From positions 1 through 48,426 of the forward strand of contig NZ_MUXN01000039.1 in NCBI RefSeq assembly GCF_001995215.1: DNA of 48,426 bases. Reading direction: 5' to 3'. Position 1 is the stretch's first letter; the number at the start of each line of letters is the position of its first letter. The translations under genes were made by a program, and so were the position numbers. This DNA is from Amycolatopsis azurea DSM 43854. GTDB lineage: Bacteria > Actinomycetota > Actinomycetes > Mycobacteriales > Pseudonocardiaceae. Shown piece by piece: positions 43,397 to 48,426 of the stretch. Below the pieces are notes generated by a model, which was not told the DNA's origin, made no database searches, and saw nothing but the letters and a program-made list of their open reading frames with translations.

Positions 43397-43750
43397 TCAG
43401 AGGATTTCGATGACGCGGACCTTCGGCGGACGATTCGGGAAACTGATATCGGTCCATCTATTGATTCTGACGTCCGAGCCATTGCTGTCGTAGTAGATCA
43501 GGTCGTTGTTGCCGGTGTAGATCCGGTCGATCCACCAGCCCCCGAAACTGATCCTTCCCTTGTTGGCGTAGCAGTCGACACTGCTGCTCCCGCCGAGGTG
43601 GGACCAGATCTTCAGGAAGTTCTCGCCGTCCCGGCAAGGGATGTGGTCGATGGCGAACGAGGTCCCGGTCGGTACGAGCAGGCTGAACGCGGCGGCAGCG
43701 GCGGCCGCCGCGGCCAGGACACGCCGCGCCTTCTTCTTGGTCGAGATCAT
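43397..43750 (-). CDS. Secreted beta/gamma-crystallin-like protein (copy 1)
   Basis: The ATG at 43750 follows AGGAG. A signal peptide (STKKKARRVLAAAAAAAAAF, cleavage after SFA) precedes a mature domain of about 87 residues. It contains IDHIPCRDGENFLKIWSHL, VDCYANKGRISFGGWWIDRI, TGNNDLIYYDSNGSDVRINR and a final PPKVRVIEIL. Two cysteines could form a disulfide. The spacing of N-D-L-I-Y and G-x-x-x-R-I fits single-domain beta/gamma-crystallin or killer-toxin-like folds in actinomycetes, some of which bind calcium or inhibit proteases. It is a paralogue of the next gene upstream, 16 bp away. Confidence 0.85.
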   Translation of the reverse strand: MISTKKKARRVLAAAAAAAAAFSLLVPTGTSFAIDHIPCRDGENFLKIWSHLGGSSSVDCYANKGRISFGGWWIDRIYTGNNDLIYYDSNGSDVRINRWTDISFPNRPPKVRVIEIL

Positions 43751-43766
43751 GGTTTCTCCTTCGAGG

Positions 43767-44120
43767 TCAGAGGATCTCGATGTAGTTGACCCGCGGCGGG
43801 CGGTTCGGGTACGTGATGATCGTCCACCGGTTGACTCTCACCGAATCGCCGTTGGCGTCGCTGTAGATCAGGTCGTTGTTGCCCGTCTCGATCTTGTCCA
43901 CCCACCAGCCGCCGAACCCGATCCTGCCGCGGTTGGCGTAGCAGTCCACGCTGTCCCGGCCGTCGAGATGCGACCAGATCTTCAGGAAGTTCTCCCCGGC
44001 GCGGCAGGGGATGTGGTCGATGGCGAACGACGTCCCGGTCGGGACGACCATCGAGAACATGGCGGCAGCGGCGGCCGCCATGGCCGCGATCCGGCCCGCG
44101 CTCTTCTTGCTCGAGATCAC
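43767..44120 (-). CDS. Secreted beta/gamma-crystallin-like protein (copy 2)
   Basis: A GTG at 44120 preceded by GGAG gives 117 residues, equal to the paralogue; the upstream in-frame ATG adds an improbable 15-residue tail. The signal peptide is SSKKSAGRIAAMAAAAAAMF (cleavage after SFA). The mature part repeats the paralogue almost residue for residue (IDHIPCRAGENFLKIWSHLD; FGGWWVDKIETGNNDLIYSD; PPRVNYIEIL). The pair arose by tandem duplication and is probably co-transcribed from above 44120. Confidence 0.87.
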   Translation of the reverse strand: MISSKKSAGRIAAMAAAAAAMFSMVVPTGTSFAIDHIPCRAGENFLKIWSHLDGRDSVDCYANRGRIGFGGWWVDKIETGNNDLIYSDANGDSVRVNRWTIITYPNRPPRVNYIEIL

Positions 44121-44258
44121 AGAATTCTCCTTTAGTGAAGGGAAAAAGGAGTGTGCATCGTGCACTGTCGAGCATCTCGATCAGGGACCGGCGGTGTCAA
44201 TTTCCCGCCCGCTTCACGGGTGCTTTGGGACAGGCAAGTCTGGCCGTCCGTGCAGCGG

Positions 44259-44846
44259 TCAGAATTCGACGTACATCTTGATGTCGCCGAAGTCGCTGTC
44301 CAGGTTGTCCAAATGGCTGATCGCGTCCTCTTTCCAGACCTCGAGCTGGTTGGTCTCGCCGTACGTCAGCTCTTCGCCCGCGGCGACCTTGTCGGCGTAC
44401 TTCGTGATCGTGACGGTCTGCCCCCGGCAGAACTCGACACGTTCCAGGAACCTGTCGGCCATGTCGGGATCGAAGACGCGGCCCATCCGGACGTAGCCGT
44501 TGTTGACGTGCTCCTCGCAGTAGAAGTGCGCCGCGGCGGAGGCGACCCACTCGGTCAGCGACGGTTCGCGAGGCGGCCACTTCTCGCGGACGTGCGACTT
44601 GATCTCCCTGGCGAGCCGGACGACCCGGCGCCGTTCGAGGTCGCTCAGCCCGTCCTCCTTGCGGAAGTCGAGGATCATGTCGTCGACGACCTTGGCGAGC
44701 CGGAGCATGCGCGGTTTGTCGAGTTCGGCCGGCTTCTCCGGTGACAGCCCCGCCATGACCCTCTCGTGCACCAGGACGTACTGCGTGTACGCGTAGAGGA
44801 AGGTCAACGCGTTCAGCTGCCATTGGTGTCGTTCGGCGATCTCCAC
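44259..44846 (-). CDS. Hypothetical helical protein
   Basis: The start is uncertain: GTG at 44846 (195 residues) is chosen because VEIAERHQWQLNALTFLYAY looks like the natural beginning, but an in-frame ATG at 44903 is possible. The protein is helical and charged, with EKPRMLRLAKVVDD-like and VREKWPPREPSLTEWVASAA segments, two isolated cysteines (YCEEHV, FCRGQT) and no TM helix or known motif. I do not recognise it. It is upstream of the crystallin pair on the same strand, separated by about 140 bp, and divergent from the cyclophilin gene. Confidence 0.65.
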   Translation of the reverse strand: MEIAERHQWQLNALTFLYAYTQYVLVHERVMAGLSPEKPAELDKPRMLRLAKVVDDMILDFRKEDGLSDLERRRVVRLAREIKSHVREKWPPREPSLTEWVASAAAHFYCEEHVNNGYVRMGRVFDPDMADRFLERVEFCRGQTVTITKYADKVAAGEELTYGETNQLEVWKEDAISHLDNLDSDFGDIKMYVEF

Positions 44847-44944
44847 GGTTCCGACCCTAACCGCGCACCTACTTCCGGACCTGTGTGAGCGGAGGGGATT
44901 CACCCTATGCTCTCCTCTTCGTCCACGGCTGGGAGGCAGGAACC

Positions 44945-45673
44945 GTGCAGAGGATCGCGAAAGTCTTCGTCGCAGTGCTGGGTGCCGGGCTGATGCTCGC
45001 GGCCGGTACCGGAACGGCGTCCGCGGAGGGTACGCCGCCGAAGGTCACGAAGGGGCCTTGTCAGTACACGGAGACACCGGACGACCCGGCCGTGCGCCCG
45101 GTCCCGCTGCCGCCGGACCCGCGTCGCACGCCGAACCGGGGCAAGGTGCCGGTGCAGCTGAAGACGAACCAGGGCAAGATCGACCTGACCCTCGATCGGG
45201 CGAAGGCGCCCTGCACGGTGCAGAGCTTCCTGCACCTGGCGACGCACCGGTTCTACGACCGCACGACGTGCCACCGGCTGACCTCGTACCCAACCTTGAA
45301 GGTGCTGCAGTGCGGTGACCCGAGCGGGACCGGCGAAGGCGGCCCCGGCTACAAGTACAAGGACGAACTGCCCGTCGGCCTGCCGCCCGCGCCGACCGAC
45401 CCGACCGGCGAACGCAAGGTCTACGCGCGGGGCGTCCTCGCGATGGCCAACGCGGGCCCGGCGACGAACGGCAGCCAGTTCTTCGTCGTGTACGGCGACT
45501 CCGCGCTGCGCCCGAACTACACGATCTTCGGCACCGTCGGCCACGAAGGCCTCGAAACCCTCGACGACGTCGCCGCCGGTGGGATCAAGCCGACCCCGGA
45601 GAACCCCGCCCCGGTCGACGGCGCCCCCGTCCTGAAGACCGACATCCTCCGGGCGCGCCCCTGGTTCTGCTAG
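44945..45673 (+). CDS. Secreted cyclophilin-type peptidyl-prolyl isomerase
   Basis: A GTG at 44945 with AGGCAGGA upstream gives 242 residues. The signal peptide is QRIAKVFVAVLGAGLMLAAG with cleavage near ASA. The cyclophilin domain shows VQLKTNQGKIDLTLDRAKAP, FYDRTTCHRLTSYPTLKVLQ (catalytic Arg region), GVLAMANAGPATNGSQFFVV and NYTIFGTVGHEGLETLDDVA. The Phe of the usual FHR is changed (CHR), and three Cys residues may form disulfides. It would help fold exported proteins. Confidence 0.92.
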   Translation: MQRIAKVFVAVLGAGLMLAAGTGTASAEGTPPKVTKGPCQYTETPDDPAVRPVPLPPDPRRTPNRGKVPVQLKTNQGKIDLTLDRAKAPCTVQSFLHLATHRFYDRTTCHRLTSYPTLKVLQCGDPSGTGEGGPGYKYKDELPVGLPPAPTDPTGERKVYARGVLAMANAGPATNGSQFFVVYGDSALRPNYTIFGTVGHEGLETLDDVAAGGIKPTPENPAPVDGAPVLKTDILRARPWFC

Positions 45674-47049
45674 GTGACCTCGAAGATGGCCTCGCGCAAG
45701 GCCTGGGTGGCGCCGCCGAAAGCGTGCTTCGCGGCGGCGCCGTACCCGATGATGAGCCCTTCACGCTGCGGCTCGCCCATCCAGTAGCCGCTGAGCCCTT
45801 CGAGCCCGATAGCGCGCCGGCGGCAGGCGGCGATCACCTCCATTTCCCTGGGCAGCTCACCGGGGAACTGGAGGACCAGGTGCAGCCCGGCGGAGATCCC
45901 CTGTGGCAGCACGGAATCCGGCAACGCCGCCAGCAGCCGGTCCCGCCGCGAGCGGTACTCGATCCGGCAGCGGCGGATGTGCTGGTCGTAGGCGCCCGAC
46001 TCGATCAGTTCGGCCAGCGCCAGCTGGTCCAGCAGCGCGGGCCGGGCGCCGCTCGCGGCCAGCTCCGCGCGCACCGGCTCGACCAGGAACCGCGGCAGCA
46101 CCATCCAGCCCAGCCGCAGCGACGGCGCGAGCGTCTTGCTCGTCGTCCCCACGTACACGACCCGTTCGGGTGCCAGCGCCTGGAGCGCGCCGACCTGCTG
46201 GTGGTCGAACCGGAACTCGCCGTCGTAGTCGTCCTCGATGACGACGGCGCCGGTCTCTTCCGCCCACCGGGTGAGTTCCGCCCGTCGCCGAGGAGCGAGC
46301 GTGACACCCAGCGGGTACTGGTGCGCCGGGGTGACCACCACCGCCGGACTGTCCAAAGCGGACACTTCGACCCCGTGGTCGTCGACCGGGACCCCGACCA
46401 CCCGCGCCCCGTTGGCGGCGGCGATGTTCCGGTAGATGTGCAGGGACGGGTTCTCGAACGCGATCTCCTCCGCACCGCGCGCGTGCAGGACCCGCGCCAG
46501 GATCGCGATCGCGTGCGAGAACCCGGAGCACACCAGGATGCGCTCGGGATCGGCGATCACGCCGCGGCTCCTCGCCAGATACGCGGCGAGCGTTTCCCGC
46601 AGTTCCTTCGCGCCGGACTCGCCCGTGTAGTCGAACGCCGACATCGGCGCCTGGTGCAGGGCCCGGCGGGTCGCCGAGAGCCAGGCCGACCGGGGGAACG
46701 CGGACAGGTTCGGCCTGCCGGGACGCAGATCCCAGCGCGGCGCCGGGTCGCGGGGGACCGGCCTCGGCGGTGACGCCGGCAGCGCGCCCGCCGTCGCGAC
46801 GCGGGTCGGGGCGCCCTGCGCGGTCCGCAGGTACCCCTCGGCCGCGAGATCGGCGTAGACCCGGGTGATCGTGCCCCTGGCCACCCCGAGATCCTGCGCC
46901 AGCGCCCTGGTCGAGGGCACCGCGGCGCCCGCCTGCCAGCGTCCTTCCCGGATGGCCGCGCGGATCGCCGCGGCGAGCCCGGTCCGGCCGCTCTCGGGTC
47001 GCCAGTCCAGGTGGACGTCCATTCCCGAACTGGACCATGATTCTGCCAT
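45670..47049 (-). CDS. MocR/GabR-family regulator (GntR HTH + aminotransferase fold)
   Basis: The start at 47049 (AESWSSSGMDVHLDWRPES) is a guess among ATGs at 47121, 47049 and 47022; it gives about 459 residues. The N-terminal GntR-type winged helix (AIRAAIREGRWQAGAAVPST, then RALAQDLGVARGTITRVYAD) is followed by a class I aminotransferase-like domain. The PLP-lysine segment is YVGTTSKTLAPSLRLGWMVL, with EDDYDGEFRFD earlier. MocR proteins sense PLP or an amine and regulate neighbouring genes. It is divergent from the AhpD-like gene and probably controls it; direct repeats lie between (47029-47062). The stop shares bases with the cyclophilin stop (convergent). Confidence 0.9.
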   Translation of the reverse strand: MAESWSSSGMDVHLDWRPESGRTGLAAAIRAAIREGRWQAGAAVPSTRALAQDLGVARGTITRVYADLAAEGYLRTAQGAPTRVATAGALPASPPRPVPRDPAPRWDLRPGRPNLSAFPRSAWLSATRRALHQAPMSAFDYTGESGAKELRETLAAYLARSRGVIADPERILVCSGFSHAIAILARVLHARGAEEIAFENPSLHIYRNIAAANGARVVGVPVDDHGVEVSALDSPAVVVTPAHQYPLGVTLAPRRRAELTRWAEETGAVVIEDDYDGEFRFDHQQVGALQALAPERVVYVGTTSKTLAPSLRLGWMVLPRFLVEPVRAELAASGARPALLDQLALAELIESGAYDQHIRRCRIEYRSRRDRLLAALPDSVLPQGISAGLHLVLQFPGELPREMEVIAACRRRAIGLEGLSGYWMGEPQREGLIIGYGAAAKHAFGGATQALREAIFEVT

Positions 47050-47062
47050 GTGACTGGACCAT
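47029..47062. promoter_or_regulatory. Candidate MocR operator: direct repeats of ACTGGACCAT
   Basis: ACTGGACCAT occurs at 47029-47038 and 47053-47062, start-to-start 24 bp. MocR dimers usually bind direct repeats in the intergenic region of the divergent genes they control. The first copy lies within or just above the MocR start depending on the start chosen. A TAGATT element at 47083-47088, 8 bp before the AhpD-like ATG, could be its -10 box and imply a leaderless or near-leaderless mRNA. Confidence 0.55.
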
Positions 47063-47095
47063 ACTCGTGGGCCAGTCGCCGCTAGATTCACCGGT

Positions 47096-47560
47096 ATGAC
47101 CGAGCGAATCCACCTGGGCAAGCGAGTGCCCGAGATCTACCAGGCCATGTCGAAGCTGCAGGCCGAAGTCGAGAAGGCCGCCGCCAACGCCGGTGTCGAT
47201 CAGAAGATCCTCGAACTGGTGAAGATGCGCGCGTCGCAGATCAACCACTGCGCGTTCTGCCTCGACATGCACTCCCACGACGCAGTGCAGCAGGGCGAGT
47301 CGCCGCGGCGGCTGTACGTGCTGCAGGGCTGGCGCGAGACCGAACTCTTCACCGAGCAGGAGCGTGCCGCGCTGGCGCTGACCGAGGCGATGACCAACGT
47401 CGCCACCCTCCACGACGTCCCGGACGACGTCTACGAAGAGGCGACACGGGTCTTCGACGAGGCGCAGTACCGCGCGGTCGCGTGGGAGATCATCGCGATC
47501 AACAGCTGGAACCGGATGTGCGTGACCAGCCACGCGCCGCTGCCCGAGCGCGCCGAATGA
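47096..47560 (+). CDS. AhpD-like (carboxymuconolactone decarboxylase family) protein
   Basis: The 154-residue protein contains the AhpD/CMD core: VKMRASQINHCAFCLDMHSH with the redox CxxC and proton-relay His (about 50-61), then LALTEAMTNV. Family members are peroxidatic or thiol-disulfide proteins; the specific substrate is not visible. The gene lacks an obvious ribosome-binding site, and its ATG overlaps nothing upstream. Its stop overlaps the next start (ATGA). Regulation by the divergent MocR protein is likely. Confidence 0.9.
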   Translation: MTERIHLGKRVPEIYQAMSKLQAEVEKAAANAGVDQKILELVKMRASQINHCAFCLDMHSHDAVQQGESPRRLYVLQGWRETELFTEQERAALALTEAMTNVATLHDVPDDVYEEATRVFDEAQYRAVAWEIIAINSWNRMCVTSHAPLPERAE

Positions 47561-48300
47561 CCGCGGCGCGGCTTCGGGAGCTGCACGTCTCCGGCGAGCC
47601 GCTCCTCCTGCCGAACGCGTGGGACGCCGACAGCGCGCATCTCGTGGAAGCCGCCGGGTTCCCCGTCGTGGCGACGAGTTCCCACGCCGTCGCCAAAGCC
47701 CTCGGGTACGACGACGGGGAGAACGCGCCCATCGACGAGATGTTCGCGGCGGCGGCGAGGATCGCGCGGGCGGTCTCGGTTCCGGTGACCGTCGACGCGG
47801 AAGGCGGCTACGGGCTCGAAGCGGGAGAACTCGCGACGAGACTGGCCGAGGCGGGTGCCGTCGGCTGCAACTACGAGGACACCGATCACCCGAACGGTGG
47901 ACTTCGCCCGCTGGAGACGCAGGCGGACCTGATCGCGGAACTGCGCAAGGCCGCCGGGGACGCGCTGGTGATCAACGCCCGCGTCGACGTCTTCTTCGGC
48001 GCGTCCGACGAACAGGCCGTTCTGGAAGAGGGGATCGCGCGGGCCGAGGCGTACTTCGAGGCCGGGGCGGACTGCGTCTATCCGATCCTGGTGAAATCGC
48101 CGGACGTACTCGGCGAGTTCGTGAAAGCGATCGGTCCGCGGGCGGTCAACGCCGCGCCGATTCCGGGTGGCCCAGACCTCTCCGCGCTCGCCGCACTGGG
48201 GGTAGCGCGGATCTCGCTGGGCACCGGGCTGTGGCAGTCGGTCCGCGCCGATCTCCGGGCGAAACTGACCGGGCTCGCGGCCGGAAAGCTGCCCTACTAA
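47557..48300 (+). CDS. Isocitrate lyase/PEP mutase-family protein
   Basis: The ATG at 47557 overlaps the AhpD-like stop (ATGA), giving 247 residues. The TIM-barrel shows FPVVATSSHAVAKALGYDDG, metal/substrate-binding VPVTVDAEGGYG, the conserved NYEDTDH and INARVDVFF, and PIPGGPDLSALAALGVARIS. Isocitrate lyase's KKCGH is absent, so it belongs to the PEP mutase/oxaloacetate-decarboxylase-like branch, acting on small alpha-keto or phosphonate-type acids. The substrate is not assignable. It is coupled to the AhpD-like gene. Confidence 0.9.
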   Translation: MTAARLRELHVSGEPLLLPNAWDADSAHLVEAAGFPVVATSSHAVAKALGYDDGENAPIDEMFAAAARIARAVSVPVTVDAEGGYGLEAGELATRLAEAGAVGCNYEDTDHPNGGLRPLETQADLIAELRKAAGDALVINARVDVFFGASDEQAVLEEGIARAEAYFEAGADCVYPILVKSPDVLGEFVKAIGPRAVNAAPIPGGPDLSALAALGVARISLGTGLWQSVRADLRAKLTGLAAGKLPY

Positions 48301-48314
48301 AGGGAAATGGGAAC

Positions 48315-48360
48315 CGGGACGGTGCGGCCGGGGGCGTTGGATGCCGGCCGCACCGTCCCG
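48315..48360. terminator. Perfect 17-bp-stem bidirectional terminator
   Basis: Arms 48315-48331 and 48344-48360 are perfect complements around a 12-nt loop, between the PEP-mutase-like gene and a convergent gene entering from the right edge. Confidence 0.75.
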
Positions 48361-48364
48361 GCGA

Positions 48365-48426
48365 TCAGTGGGCGACCGCCTTTTCGGCGCCCGCGCCGGT
48401 CAGGGACCGGACCTCCATCTCGGCGT
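48365..48426 (-). CDS. C-terminal end of a gene entering from the right
   Basis: On the minus strand the last codons read AEMEVRSLTGAGAEKAVAH and stop at 48365. The ending recalls C-termini of actinobacterial cation/acetate symporters (ActP/MctC type), but this rests on about 20 residues and memory, so identity is uncertain. Codon use and the following terminator support a real coding end. Confidence 0.5.
   Translation of the reverse strand, partial: AEMEVRSLTGAGAEKAVAH

Noticed and set aside
1..48426. CRISPR array or retron
   Set aside because: No regularly spaced 28-37-bp repeats with unique spacers, no cas genes and no reverse transcriptase found; the only short-period array (34725-34869) has 21-bp steps and inverted halves.

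Overview
The window is high-GC actinobacterial DNA, most like a Pseudonocardiaceae (Amycolatopsis-type) chromosome. The evidence is GC-rich third positions, frequent GTG starts, a crotonyl-CoA carboxylase/reductase, MeaB and methylmalonyl-CoA epimerase set, paired beta/gamma-crystallin-like secreted proteins, and intergenic long-stem palindromes. The genus is an inference; no rRNA or other phylogenetic marker is present.

The left half (1 to about 23.55 kb) is accessory DNA made of two tandem integrative islands at the 3' half of a tRNA-Lys(CUU) gene. The intact tRNA is at 23507-23579 (minus). A 46-bp copy of its 3' half, from the anticodon loop to about 4 bp past the 3' end, recurs as a direct repeat at 4016-4061. 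Each copy lies about 105-110 bp beyond the stop codon of a tyrosine integrase of the same subfamily (2596-3912 and 22066-23391). Island A (left, running off the window) carries an OLD-family ATPase/TOPRIM nuclease. Island B (about 19.5 kb) carries no recognisable transfer or replication genes except a decayed DUF2637 membrane gene, and is mostly immunity-like cargo.

The cargo of island B is the most interesting part. Four intact proteins and one decayed gene share a short motif, roughly N-x-[VI]-S-G-x-[VI]-x-G-x-x-V-Q-[AV]-x-x-I. It resembles the RHIM-like bacterial amyloid signalling sequences (BASS) known from NLR-type systems. It sits at the N-terminus of a NACHT NTPase (9549-11759), of a 1738-residue NACHT-HEAT protein (12297-17513), of a P-loop/TPR protein (18711-20753, minus) and of a broken NB-ARC gene (17540-17825, minus). 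It is the extreme C-terminus of a 115-residue protein (17992-18339, minus). This is the expected layout of several receptors sharing one small effector through amyloid templating. A separate three-gene operon with ATGA overlaps (8217 to 4593, minus) encodes a small protein, an NTPase-like protein with a degenerate P-loop, and a coiled-coil protein. Remnants of other modules (2-TM protein, TPR tail, NUDIX, DUF2637) lie between the intact systems and mark repeated module exchange.

The right half (23.6-48.4 kb) is ordinary chromosome: an L,D-transpeptidase lipoprotein, tRNA-His, oligoribonuclease, a HerA-like DUF853 ATPase, DUF3224, an HtrA-like protease without PDZ, an M20 amidohydrolase coupled to a methyltransferase, an AlkA-like glycosylase, an M50-like membrane protease, proA, USP plus class III cyclase, a DivIVA-like coiled coil, ccr, an SPW protein, TetR, methylmalonyl-CoA epimerase, thiolase, meaB, two beta/gamma-crystallin-like secreted proteins, a secreted cyclophilin, and a MocR regulator divergent from an AhpD-like/PEP-mutase-like pair. 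Ccr, epimerase, thiolase and MeaB together indicate acyl-CoA metabolism linking acetyl-CoA, ethylmalonyl-CoA and methylmalonyl-CoA. Several convergent gene pairs are separated by long near-perfect hairpins. Between proA and the cyclase there is an unusual head-to-head array of 21-bp-spaced repeats.
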